DNA of 64,000 nucleotides, taken from assembly GCF_001577835.2 (NCBI RefSeq), contig NC_029533.1, forward strand, positions 74,031 through 138,030, written 5' to 3'. This DNA comes from Coturnix japonica. Taxonomy: Eukaryota > Chordata > Aves > Galliformes > Phasianidae. This document shows positions 1 to 25,745 of the stretch, in pieces (position 1 is the stretch's first letter; every line of letters starts with the position of its first letter). The notes under the pieces were generated by a model, which made no database searches, had not been told where the DNA came from, and worked only from the letters and a program-made list of their open reading frames with translations. Made by a program: the position numbers and the translations under genes.

Positions 1-589
1 TATTTCTTATGTTAACTCTACAAGAGATAACGCTTAAATTCTACACCCTGAGATACTGTGACAGGACAGGAGCTAACAACTGTATGAAAACACAGGCTGA
101 TGACAAGGATTTTCTGATATTGATAGAGGAAACAAAACTTTAACCATGAAGTTTGGTATTTGAAATATTCAGAAAGAAGAAAGAAAAAAGAGAAACTGAA
201 TTTTGAAAGAGAAATTCCAAATATTTCTAGTAAGATTCAGTTTTGAGGGGAAGAGGATAACTCATGAGTGAAGAAACTTTAGGAGGTGTCTGGTCCAAGT
301 TCCTTCGCAAAGCAGGATTATGTCTGAGGTATGATCAGTTTTGTGAGAAATTTACTTAGGTCTGGAAAATCTAAAGGAGAAAGGCTGTACCATCTCTTCT
401 GGGTAGGTAACATCACTCTTGATGTCCTCCCAGTGGAAAAGTTTCTACTTATATCTAGTCCATACATCTCTTATCTAAACCTGTGTCTGGTGTTTCAAGT
501 CCCACCATACACCAGTTTGAAAAGTCCAGCTCCATGTAATAAAATCCTTGTAAATACTGCTGTTCTATATATTATGGGTATCTGAGGGC

Positions 590-935
590 TTCAGGTCCCT
601 CTGAAGCCCTCTGTGCATATAGAAAAAGCCCTCTTCCCTCAGCCTCTTCTTATACCACATCTGATTCAGCCCCATGACCATCTTTGTGGCCTTCTGCTGA
701 AAGACCACTTTGTGAATGTCTTTACTGTGCTGGGGAGACTAAAACAGGATTCTACATATCATCTAATGAATGCTAATCAGAAGGCAGTAGTCATTTTCCT
801 AGGCCTTTTAGATAGGTTTTGTTAATATAGCCTAGGATGTTGTTAGCATTTCTTCCAGGCACATTTTTAGCTACCAAGCTGGACATCAGTTCAGCAAGAT
901 CCCCAAGTCACTCTCAATGGAGTTGATTTTCAACC
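590..935 (-). mobile_element. Old CR1 LINE fragment
   Basis: Diverged matches to the CR1 3' half: CCCTCAGCCTCTTCTTA, GACCATCTTTGTGGCC, and a degenerate AAGCTGGACATCAGTTC-type block. Confidence 0.6.
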
Positions 936-2195
936 ATCACAGTAATCCAGTCAAACAATCTATGACACCACATTTCTCATTTCAATTACATTGCTGTACT
1001 TTGTCTGCATACAGTCTTCTAGTTCCTCCCATTTGTTTCACGGGCTGCTTGGATTTGTGTACATACACTTGAGTTTTATTTTATCCTGTTCTGTCATCCC
1101 TGAGGACTCACTTTTTCTTGTCACCTTGTACCTTTTTCTTTCACTGTTAATCTCTGCTTAATGACACAATTCGCCTTTTCCATCATTCCTAGTAAACATT
1201 CCCCTCAACAGGTTGGTCAGCTTCACTAAGATTATTTTGTAAAGCTTTACCAAATGTCCCTTGTCTCCCCAAGCAGTTCCTGGTCCTCAGAGACAGTTCT
1301 ACAGTTGTCAAAGCCTGTCATCAGGACCAGTTATGCAAAACCAAGTGTTGCCTGCAGCATCCAGGCCCTCCACCCAGTCTTTCTTCCTGTAGGGTCAAGG
1401 AAAACACAACCTGGACCGCCATGTCCTACACCTTCCCCCACAAATCATGGTTGTGTAGTCATTCTGGACATGCTCAAAGCCTCCCCAGTAGTATCTTTGG
1501 TGTCCACATGGTTAATCAGCAGGGGATAGTAGCCTGAGGTCTAGACAGACTTCAGTAGTCTCCCTGAAACATCTTATAGTCAATGCCCTAACAGAGAGCA
1601 AACATCCCTATATCTTACTAGATCACCAGAAAATGGTCTTCAGTCCCTGAAGGAAACAGTTTCCTGCTATCACACACTGGCTACTGCATTTTCAGGATTC
1701 GCTGGCTCTGAGCACATGCCATGTACAGTTTCCACTCTTTGCCTGATGCCAGAAACCAAACCAGTTCTGCAGTTGCAGATCTGCTAGTGGAGAAAGAGCC
1801 ATCTTCACCTCACCAGAAGTCACAAGCACCCAGCGTTCCCAGTCCTGGGAGCCTCCAGCAAACAGTCTCCAGCTGCTCTTTCTTCTGTGCATATGGAGGT
1901 TCAGGCTCTTGTCTTTGCAGTGTCTCTGTGAATAACTTGTCAATTTAATCATCCTTTGTGCTATGCAGCCTGCTCACTTCCTCCCACAACTCCTTGACAG
2001 ATCAAAACAGCACATCTGCAAACAAGGGTGTGTGACTTCACATTTCTTGCCTTCAGCAAGAGACACCAGTCACTCAGCTTAAAAATCAGAGCAATGCAGA
2101 ACCTATGTCACAGATGTTTTTTCTGAACTAGGACACATAAATCTGCTTTCGCAATACTAAGACTTCCTTGAAACATTCATGGAGTTTGTTTGTTT
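936..2195. other. Flank downstream of GSG1L2, no gene recognised
   Basis: Moderately pyrimidine-rich single-copy-looking sequence with short overlapping ORFs on both strands at 1692-1952. These give no family resemblance and look like chance. The CR1 may extend weakly to about 1040. Confidence 0.4.
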
Positions 2196-2235
2196 TTTAT
2201 TAGAGAAGATAAGTATTGCTACACAAATATACAAT

Positions 2236-2241
2236 TTTATT
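2236..2241 (-). terminator. GSG1L2: Candidate poly(A) signal of GSG1L2
   Basis: AATAAA on the minus strand lies about 65 nt downstream of the stop codon. A second AATAAA lies at 2201-2196. If used, the 3' UTR would be very short; real cleavage could be further down. Confidence 0.4.
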
Positions 2242-2307
2242 AAAACATATTTTTTCATTCTGTTCTGATTTTATGGTTCACAGTATGCCTTGAGAAAAGG
2301 TTAAAAT

Positions 2308-15917
<13,610 letters not shown>

Positions 15918-15963
15918 CCTCTAGGACTGTTGTATCTGTTCTTCTGAAACAATCATTTACACA

Positions 15964-15973
15964 AATATATAGG
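15964..15973 (-). promoter_or_regulatory. Possible TATA-like element upstream of GSG1L2 exon 1
   Basis: The minus strand reads CTATATATTT about 50 nt upstream of the ATG. The spacing would allow only a short 5' UTR. Position and composition are the only support; the transcription start may lie elsewhere. Confidence 0.25.
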
Positions 15974-16214
15974 CCTGGTAAAACACCTGCCTGTATTTAC
16001 CATCCTAATCTTCACTCCTCTCAGTGAACAGCACCAGCTTAGCAGTTAAGACAGAAAGCAGAGACAGAGGCATAATCAGAAATCATGTGGTAGGAGAGAT
16101 TAAGGATTTAGGGCAGTGTTGTTTTGTGCTAACATCTTGTGAAAGAAATACAAGGAGAAGAGATAATGAATTATAATTTGGCCTAAGAGTCACAGGAGAA
16201 AGGGCACAAAGAAC

Positions 16215-16380
16215 ACAGAATCAATCTCAGAATTGTAGGGGTTTGAAGGGGCCTTTAGAGATCATTGAATCCAAAGCCCATGCAAAGTGGTATCCCAACA
16301 GCAGTCTGCACAGCTTGGCGTTCAGGCGTGTCTGCAATATCTCCAGAGAAGGAGAATCCATGATCTCCCTGGGCAGCCTA
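16215..16380 (-). mobile_element. CR1 3'-end fragment upstream of GSG1L2
   Basis: CACAGAATCAATCTCAGAA, GATCATTGAATCCAAAGCCC and CTCCCTGGGCAGCCTAT are diverged CR1 tail and body. It lies between exon 1 and the exon-2 copy. Confidence 0.7.
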
Positions 16381-16438
16381 TAAAGCATACCAATATGTAA
16401 TCAGAAAAAAAATATATTTAGAGAAACAAAATACACTT

Positions 16439-16495
16439 ATTACCTCAATCACCATATGGAGTCCAATTGATGAAGCTTCTACATTCATCACCTAA
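16439..16495 (-). pseudogene. Decayed copy of GSG1L2 exon 2, upstream of exon 1
   Basis: By eye, about 36 of 47 compared bases match the true exon 2 (13539-13586), in the same orientation. The copy retains an AG acceptor (GTTAG) and a GTAATA donor. Read in the gene's phase it gives DECRSFINWTPYGD and then a TGA stop within the exon. It lies about 520 nt upstream of the GSG1L2 start codon. It could come from a local duplication or an older tandem paralogue; some similarity also continues into flanking intron-like sequence. Confidence 0.75.
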
Positions 16496-18819
16496 CAATT
16501 TGATTCTGTCCCTTCATGACTCGAAGGCATTATAGTGTACTGTGTGCTGGTATCCACCAGTGCTTTCTATTTCTAGGTTCTGATGTGCCAGGCCATCAAA
16601 TCCACACAGTCCAATAAACTCTATTATCCCTTTCCCCTCCTGACTGAGGGCAGGGCCCTTATATTCACAATCTATGGCAACTGGAGCAACTGTACTGGTA
16701 ACTGACCTGTTTTGTAGATCTCGCACCTGTGCTTGTAGTACAGGAGTAGCTTGGTCATGCCACTTCCTCATGTCTTCTCCACGGTCATGTAGGTAATGCC
16801 ACAAGACAATACGCAATGTAGTCTTACTTTTGTTTCTTGCTTGAGCTAGAAAGCGTTTGCATTTAATAGGTGAGAATTTTGATGACACAGGTGAGAAGGA
16901 GGGTTCACCACCTTTAATTAATTGGACTAGTTTGATCAGCTCTTTCATTAGACTCCTTTGATGATTCTGATCTTCATCTATCATTTCTGATACTACTATG
17001 GGATCATCACTTGAGACACCTGCTCTTGCACTTCATTCAGTCTGTCCATTACTTCTGAGATGGCTGAAATGGAGACATGAGTCGGGGGTAACTGTTGTTC
17101 AAAGTTTTGAAGTGTGAGAACCAATTAAAAAGGTAGGGGTCTTCTCTGTTCTTCCTCATACCTTTGAAACATTGCTGCTAGTGTAACGACGTACCTTTCT
17201 GGTGCTGTTTTTATGAGTTTCTGCCATATATCAGGTGTCATCCTCACTCTCTCAGGATCATGGTCTTGGCAAGGATCATTAGGATCAAAATTAGGCTTAT
17301 ACAACATTTCCACCATGGCTATTTCCCTCAAATACTGGATACCTTTTTCAATTGTATTCCACTTTTTCATCACAGGCTTCAGATTGTCTTTGAAGGGATG
17401 CCTTTCCTTCACAGATGCTAACATTCTCTCCCATTGGGTGGCAGCCCCATCCAAACATGTACTAATCCCTCTGTTAATAGTTTGGTCTCTGGCAACACCT
17501 CCTAGTTGGCGAGCTTTGTTACCATCTAGAGATAAGCTACTGGCCCCACTGTCCCAACAGCGAAGCAACCAGGTAAAAAGAGATCCGTTCGGGCGCTGTG
17601 TAAACTCCTTTCTTGAACCTTGGATTTCAGTCATCTTCAGAGGTCAATGAACAGTGATAGAGACTTCCTCCTCATCACTCTCCTCTTCATGCCTCTTAGC
17701 TCTTCCTTTTGCCTTTCTAAGTGCTGTGGTGAGCCCCTCGCCTAGATCTTCCTCTACCTCCTCCTCTGCTTCTTCTTTTTTCCGTTCTAGATGTGAGGAC
17801 ATCTGTTTCCATTTCTTGCCTTCCACAGGGGCAGCTGGCATTGTTACTGGTGCCTCCTGTGACTGATCAGATTTGACTTGGGGATTTCCCCCTTTGGCTT
17901 GAATCTCAGCTCCGAAACTCTTTCTCTCCAGAACAGTGTTATATAGAGCACGGTAAGCAAAAGCCAAGCCCCAAATAAGTCGTATTATTATTATAAGTCG
18001 TAAATAATCTATCATAGATCTATCACCTAAGCTGCACCATCCCTGACGCAAATAATGGCTTAGTTTCTTGGGATCCCACAGGTGTTCAAGAGTGAAATCC
18101 CATGACATTGCAGGCCCTCACACTTCTAATATTTTTCCTAAACCTCTCCATATTCCCTGCCAGTCAGCATTCTCTGGTTTTGGAGAAGACTTCTTCCACA
18201 TAAAATGAATGGAGAAGAGTACATTGAGGAAGACTGACACAAGGATGACCACTGATTCGGCTTTCGAAAAGCATGTGGCAAACTGAGAAGACAGCCTGGA
18301 AACTAGATCAAACATCGTGTTATTTGTAAAATTGGCTATTCCATCTGGGGATGTAATTGTTTGTGAAATTAGTCATCCCATCTGGGATGTAAGTGTCAAA
18401 GTTCAAATCATACCACACTGTATATGAATACTAGGCAGGTGTCTCCATCAGTGCCCTTATTTGGTAATAGATTAACACAAATCCACAACAATAAATCATG
18501 ACGTTAATAATCATCCAGTATGTTGAGAAAATCATAATTGCTTTCAATCCCTTAAACAGAGCAGCTAAAATGAAAAGAGGATTCATAGCTGGTAGCTGCT
18601 AAAAAGGGGGAAAAAAAAAAAAAAAAAGAACCAAAACAGAAGACACTCGGTACAGTGTCCAGAGTTTGGCAGACTGCCCAGACTACAATCTAATCTATGA
18701 AGGTCAAAGTAGCAATGCTTTTGCAGTCTCTGGCTTAAAGAAATCCTTTCTTGTTTTGTTTTGTTTTGTTTTTCTTCGCTACTAACTAACATTTAACTAA
18801 CATTAAAATCTTATGCTAG

Positions 18820-18837
18820 TGCCCGCATTCTCCACCA
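18820..18837 (-). other. ERV primer-binding site matching tRNA-Ala
   Basis: The minus-strand 18-mer TGGTGGAGAATGCGGGCA equals the complement of the CCA-tailed 3' end of a vertebrate tRNA-Ala (as I remember it), 5 nt from the LTR end. Position and full match make this convincing. Confidence 0.8.
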
Positions 18838-18842
18838 AAAAC

Positions 18843-19329
18843 TGTCATGGAGTTATCTAGATCAATCTATATCCATGACAGGGAGCAGTAGGCCTGTGGG
18901 CCTCCTGACCCCCAAAAATGGGATAGGAAAAAGGGAAAAGGCGTAGGGAGGTGGGAGCTGGGCTCAAGGAAACAAACAGAGCCACAGCAACAATCTAAGG
19001 AGGAAAACTTATTTTACTATGATATTGGAATGCAAGATAACACAATCCAATCCAATCCAATTGAAATTGAGGCTAATAATTCAAGTAAAATAAGAGTGAG
19101 AGAGGTTTTCTGAAGACCGAGAAGCCTCCTTTGAAATTGAAGGTGTATGGCTTGGAAGCACACCCACACCTGCTGCCAGGAGTGAGAGAGAGAGAGTGAG
19201 CGTTACTTCCATGACATATATATCCCTCTCTGACCATGAGGTCCCCCGAGACATGTAGTTCTTTTTCTCTGTGCTCCACATGACGTCAAGATGTGGAGCA
19301 CCGATAGCAAAAATTACAAAACAATGACA
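18843..19329 (-). repeat. 5' LTR of the ERV (about 487 bp)
   Basis: It is bounded by TGTCA and TGACA, and is homologous over most of its length to the solitary copies at 37849 and 50291. On the minus strand the primer-binding site follows directly, which fixes this as the 5' LTR. Confidence 0.85.
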
Positions 19330-20573
19330 AAGCCATCTCTTATGGTGGTCTCTAAAAAGCTCCAATGCCAGAGCATTGTTTGGATTTGCTGTTCATAGCC
19401 TATTACAGAGCTGATCATACTTACACAGCAATTTGAAAATTTGTAGAAGAAAAGACAATCCCTTATAACAATACACAGCTGAGCAATTGTTAAAGGTGTT
19501 TTGAGGTGCCTCTCTTTAGGCCTCAGAATAGCCCATAGGTGTGGCTTGGGGAGGATGTGTACTCAGGAGAACAATCTCTGGACACAGACAATATGATGAA
19601 AGCAGCTGATGTCCTCTCTGACAGAGCTCTCTGGGGTGGGGTGGGTCCACTTCCACCCTGAAATGCTTTTCTCCAGAAAACTTCCATATATATATTGCTC
19701 CCAGAAAATTTCTGTACCACATCCAAGCCCTAAGTAAAGATAAGATCCATCATGCCTTTCTTCTTTTTGATTCATCTAGACCAAATTTTGGGCATGTGAG
19801 GAGGGAGGGAGTCAGACACACTTAACCACTGAACAGGTTGAAAGCGTGCACTGCAGTTTGCTTTAAGCCTATGTATGGCAGTGAAAACTGGTCTGCCACT
19901 GCTTTTACAGTCTCAGTGGTGTATCTCCTTTCTCTGTCTGCGCTGGAGGGGATAAACATGAATTTGGGGAGAGAAGTGGGGCCTCCTTCTGTACAAGTAG
20001 CTGCAAGTCTCATTTAACTTAGAAGTGCAGAAGGAAACATCTGCCTGAATCTCCATGCTGCCCACTGAAAGTAGAACCTAAGCCCTAAAATCTTTGTATT
20101 GTAAATGTTTTTAATTTCCTGGCTTTCTGTATCACATACACTGAATATGAAAAGCATTGTTGTAAAACTTTAACTGCTGACTATGTCCATTTTTGTGCAT
20201 TTAGGTTGTCCTTAATTCTGCACTGTCTGTGCATGTTTGACAAAGTATTGATTAGTATGGATCAAAATGCCTTTTAGTGAGACTGAGGACCTTCCTACCA
20301 ACTAACTTGACTCAGCAAGCTTTCACAGATTTTCTACGTTCTGGGACATCTTCTAATAGTTTCACAAGGTGTATATAAACATATCTATATATTTATGGAA
20401 CTGTATTCCATTCTCACAAAGTCACTGGCAAAATTCCCATGAAGTTTCAAGAGAATACGATCAACTTCTTAATGTTTTAATAGTTTTGTGACTTCTTATT
20501 GGCTGAAGAACAAGCTACAGTAAACAGACTTCATGTGAAGTTTAGACTAAATTCTCTGTGACTTTAATCAGAA

Positions 20574-20604
<31 letters not shown>

Positions 20605-23600
20605 ACATAGCTGGAGACCATCAAGCCTAGACGCCTAGACATTTTAGTAGACTTCCTGGTTTATTCCTAAGAAGATTCTTGAAACAGAAGAATAAAAGAA
20701 GACACTTAAATGTGTTACACGGGAACAAGTGATATAACTGGTTTATTATACATTAATACAGCAGCATACGGGGAACTAATTTATTAAAATAGGCATGATT
20801 GTACTTTTTGGTCTCTGCTCCAGCATGGGGATCTGGTCTGGAATATCTCCCATACCTGTCAGCTCAGTCATTATATTATTTCTAGTTAAACAGGTAAGCC
20901 AATTCCATAATTCATAATTATCAATGTAAAAGTGGATATATATCACACAGCATTTTAACCTTCCTTGCATGATTGTTTCAAAACCATTTCTGATATGCCA
21001 ACTAATGTTTATTAAAATGAGTTATAAGAAACATTGAGAATTAATAGAATGATGTATCTATCATTCTATTCCGAATCACTTGGAATATGTGGTGTATTAT
21101 AATTTTATTCTATGGTTCATACAGTGAATAAATGATGTTTACATTTATTTATGCAGTCTCTTTGCATAATGACACTGATCATTATTAAAGTAGTTTTATT
21201 TTTTTAGTTTTCTACCAATATATCAATGCTGTTGTGAAAATTCTTTATTTTCTACTGTTGTTTCCAATCATATTCTATTCCTAATGTTAATTACTTTTCA
21301 ATGTGCTTTACAATGTTGCTTTACTTTACATTTAGCCATTTAGAAATATACAAAGAGAAGACATTGATTCTCACATTTGTGAAAGCTGATGTTATTGGTT
21401 TTGTTCTGCATCTCAGCTTCTAACATCCAACTAGAAAAGCTATTCGGAATTGTTATTTCTAATTCTTCGAGTGCTCTAGCAAAATGGTATTTTCTTTCTT
21501 ATTCTAAATCTATGAAAAATTAAAAGCCGTCTTCTTCATCTGTATTGTCTTGGAAATCTGTGAGAGTTCTCAGAATTTAAGGACAGAATACCTCAGGGTT
21601 ATTCAGTTCAGGGAAATTTTTTTTTTCATATATATATATTTATTTATTCATGAATATGTACCTTTATTTCAGGAAAGTAAAAAAATAAGTATATTATTGT
21701 GTTGAAGTTAATTCTAATTCATCCAAATAAAAATAATAAAAATCATATGCAAATTTAGAGAAATAATTTGTGAAATAAATATACAAAGTAATAAGCACAA
21801 CTGAACAAGTTTACTTTACACTGAAATTAATAAGTTACTTCTAACCACTTGTGCTACAATTGCATGTGAATGTGCTGTAAATGTTGAAAAATACTGAAAT
21901 TTTGCTCTTTTTTTTAAATAAGAAAAAGTTACCAGGAGACATGTATTTTGAATCTAGAGCTTCTCTCATGTAAATGAATAGTGAACTGACGCAGCTTTCC
22001 ATTTTCTGAGAATCCTTGAATCCATACGGTTCCTCAAACAAAGCATCAGTACCATCATTTTTAACTGAAAATCTCCCAACGACTTCTGTGTCATTAAAAT
22101 TTAAAGAAATTAAAGAGATGCAAACCTGATTACATATTAGTCAGTTATGAAAAGAATACATTGATTACAATTATTCTGTTAGCAAACTTGGAGGTCTATT
22201 TTAATAACCTGCTTCTTTGGGGGGAACTTGTAGCAGTGCTACCTACTGCATCCAACATATTTTAAAACAGTGGGGTCAGCTTTGTGCAGCTCTGTGTACC
22301 TGAGTGAACCAAATGAATATAAAAAGCTTTACAGGGAGGTTTGGTAACATTGCAGTGTCAACGAACTTCAGTGTTCATGGGCTACCAGCAAAACTTCAGA
22401 CAGTCTGAAATGAAGAAATGCCTTGCTTTGCTCAAAACATTACAGACTTTCTGAGCTTTTGTCTTGGAGGCTGGAGTTTAATTTTTTCTGAGTTTTAAGT
22501 CCAATTTAAATATGACTGAATTCTTGCTGAAATGTAAAACTGGGTTCAAAAGTCATGCTTAGCTGCATGTTTTCAGACTATGAGATTACTGTAACTGAAA
22601 GCTTGTGAACATGCACTGAAGGATCAAAGTTTTGGCAGTAGAGTTGCTCAAATTTAAAATAATTTTTTAAAAAAATCCCTTTTCTGTAATCAGACCTGAT
22701 GCAGGGAGTGATCTGTGGCTCTTTTCAGAGCACCCCTACAAAACTGGATCCTCTACTACACATGATGAAGGCAGAAAAAATGCACGCAATCTCAGCAGCC
22801 AGGTAGACAACGTGAGGCTTCCTCTGTTTCTTTAGCTGTTTAATGCATTTGTTTATTAGAAACAGAAGTGCTATCCTTAAATCAAGCAGTCTTTTCTACA
22901 AGTGCGTCATCATATCTTTTGCTTCTTCAGATGAGGTTCACTGACCAAGGAATATCTGAAGAATCTCCCCTGGCTCTCAGCATTTTGAGGCCCACATGAG
23001 GGAAATGCCAAGAAGATTTGTATTTTGGAAACATGCACTCTTTTCTCATGGCTGCTGTAAATATTCTTTCCTTATCTTGCAAGCCTATCAGATGAAGAAA
23101 AAGTACAGTCTTTCTACTGCCAGGGTGTCTGGAAATTAGTTGAGAGTCTCAAAGCAGAGCAGGGAGCAGACAACATCTTATACAGCCAAACCATGCAAGA
23201 ATGGGTGGTCTCAAAAATAAACTATGTAGCATTCACTGCTGTTCTGTTTTGAATATTGAATATACTACCTTTCTTTGCTTTTTGCTAAACTTGGGTTCAA
23301 AAAATATGTTAAAGGTGAAGTTCACAGCAGTAGGGAGTCCTGGTTTTTTGTTCAGCTCTTAGCACATTACCTAGCTCAGACAAGTACAACTATACACATG
23401 TGAAAGGCACTTTCTGAAAAGGGTCCAGTCCAGGTAAAAGGAAATGAATTTTCCCTGGGTAGCTGACAAGCAGTTTTTTGATGCAAGAATTGTTCTGTTT
23501 TGGTGACACACAGTGACATTGTTCTTGGACTACTTGCCTGCCTCTAGCCTTTCAAAGCCCTGGTGTTCAGGAGACTAAGTGGCATACTGTACAGAGATTG

Positions 23601-24184
23601 CTTTGGCTAATATTTCTTTCACTGGAGAAATGATGATCAAATCATTATGCTGGTTCTGAACTGCAAGCAGTGTCTAGCAATATCCTTTCTGTACTGCTAT
23701 TGTCCTAGTTGGGCATTACCTAAACAGCCCAAATCTAACAGAATGCAAAGCAGTTTTGCATTTAGCTCTTCTGGTTTACCCATTCCTTTCCTAGCAGTAT
23801 TTATCAAGTATAGCTCTCTGAAGGCCTCTGCAGTAGGAGAGCACTGTATGAATAAGATGCATCAGAAAGACAGATATTTAAAGAATAAAATATAAAATTA
23901 TATAAGTCCTTTCAGGATAACAGTAACCCTTAAAATAACATTTTTGCCACAAATGTCCACTGCATCCTAGGCACTGCAGTCACTTCATATGAAATTATTA
24001 TTAAAGTCTGTTCGTCACTCAATTCTTACTTTTTATTATGTAGCTTTTTATTTATAGCAGATTTTATTTTATTTTATTTTTTTCTCTCCTCTCTACTAGC
24101 AACTATATGTGTACATCCCAAATCTTACCTTTTCAAGAGACCTTCAACTAGGTCCCTTTCCTTTCTCCATATCAGTATTCTGAT
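19330..24184. other. Intergenic or GLP2R intron 1 region, no gene recognised
   Basis: Mostly AT-rich. It contains poly(A) at 20572-20599 and a 63-codon minus-strand ORF at 19822-20013 without known resemblance. GLP2R exon 1 (signal peptide) should lie somewhere between here and 25657 but was not found. Confidence 0.4.
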
Positions 24185-24430
24185 CCATCTCAGGTTCCAG
24201 GGTTATTGATTACCAGCCAACTGAATATGAGCCAGCAGTGTGCCCAGATGGCCAAGAAAGCCAATGTCATAGAATCATAGAATTGAATTCTTAAATTCTC
24301 TGGAAGAATATAAGAAAATTGTGGATGTGGTAATTCAGGACATAGTTCAGAGTAGGACTTGGCAGTGTTATGGATCTGATTGGATGTGATGATCTTGAAG
24401 ATCTTTTCTGATCTACATTTTTTGCAGTTG
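24185..24430 (+). mobile_element. CR1 fragments, rearranged
   Basis: A plus-strand CR1 body block (AGCAGTGTGCCCAGATGGCC then AAGAAAGCCAATG) is followed by an AGAATCATAGAATTG tail and a degraded GATGATCTTGAAGATC end. It is probably more than one piece. Confidence 0.55.
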
Positions 24431-25657
24431 CAGTGCAGTCCACATCTTATAAATGCAACTCTGCAGGGAGCAGCTGAGAGGAGAACTGATTTTTCAGGCA
24501 CTACAAAAAATCTGCTGTCATCAAACTGAATAAACCCAGTCACACCTGTACTATGCTACACTAATAAAAGAGAGATTGTTTTTGTAGTGTTTTAGTTGTA
24601 TTCTCTTTTAGCAGATAAGCAGTTATTCTAGAACATATTCTTCAGAAATCTAGTTTTTCAGAATTTAAAGGCCTTCTTGCTCCAAATCATAACTCTAACA
24701 GAAAGATCCAAACTTCCAGATTTGAAAATATCTAATATGAAAAAAAGAAATTTACCTACAGGGCATAAATATTCATTTGTATGAGATGTTTTATATGGAG
24801 AAATCTATTTCATGGATAATAATATGCATTTATGCTCCATTTCATTCTGTCAGAAATCTTGAGGGCAGAGATACCTGTGGACAGGAAGGGATTGTAAAAT
24901 TGTCCCCTGCATCCAGGCAAAAACAACAACAGAATTAGTGCAGATAGACAAGAAAAACTAAAATGAATGATTGTAAGTTTTCCAGAAAGCTGAGGAATAG
25001 AAATGTATTTATGTCACGGTTGCTGTGTTGGAGGAAGAAGTGACCTTTGAGTTGCTGAAATGGAGCACAGAATGAACTGGAGAACAGACAACAATAGCTA
25101 AATGTTACTGTTTATTCTTTACACTTCTATCCAAATTACTACTGAAGTATTCAATCATGTAAGCTTGACTATCTTCAAACATACTGTAAAAATAAAGAGC
25201 CTGCAAAGTTGTCATCAATCAATTTCCTAAATTAATCCGGCATAAAGAGAAACATAAATACATAAGAATGAGTAGCTGACCTTGGTGTGAAATGACTGTC
25301 GAAGGTTTGGAAAGACTAAAATTTTTGAAGCTTAACACATATTTTGTGGAAAAATTAAACGTTTTTCCTCCTACCCACTCCCTCCCCTACCTCCTTCCCC
25401 CAGCACTTAGGTATCTGTGTGTATTTTCAAAAAGGACTTCATGAAGCTTGGGTAGATTTCTATGGCAATACATACCTTGTCCAGATAAAGAAAACAACTG
25501 ATGAAATCTCTTCCTCCCACTTACCTAACTTGCCTCCATTCTCCTCCTCACTCCTCTCCTCACCTCTTACATTTGTTAGAGTTGATGGAAACTTGACCAC
25601 TAAAAGACCACAGCACTCTAGCTGATTTTCTCCATGTAAGATTTTTTTCACTCACAG

Positions 25658-25745
25658 GCCAAAGGATCTCTGCTGGAAAAAACAACCACTGGATGGAACA
25701 AATACAAACAGGAATGTCTGAAAATGCTACAGGAATCAGCTGTAG
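25658..25745 (+). CDS. GLP2R: GLP2R coding exon 2 (start of mature ectodomain)
   Basis: The acceptor is CTCACAG and the donor GTACTG. It translates to [10 protein letters not shown], then [19 protein letters not shown]. This aligns with remembered human GLP2R GSLLEETTRKWAQYKQACL. The first ectodomain Cys lies in QECLKM. It begins in phase 0, so the missing first exon should end on a complete codon. Confidence 0.93.

Larger units (their letters stand above)
16514..19329 (-). mobile_element. Broken endogenous retrovirus: 5' LTR, primer-binding site and gag region
   Basis: The element runs on the minus strand. Its parts in order are a 5' LTR, a primer-binding site, a short membrane-segment ORF, a matrix-like region with an acidic Glu-rich stretch, a capsid-like region and a further gag-derived stretch. 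No pol, env or 3' LTR was seen. The gag region is spread over several separate frames, so the element is clearly broken, with a handful of breaks, and is not young. The exact ERV family was not recognised; it does not resemble the alpharetroviral gag I know. It lies between the two divergent host genes. Confidence 0.82.

Noticed and set aside
23647-23895. Candidate GLP2R first exon (hydrophobic LPIPFLAVFIK)
   Set aside because: The only nearby GT is a weak GTATAG in phase 2, which does not fit the phase-0 start of exon 2; the Met lies in a poor signal-peptide context.
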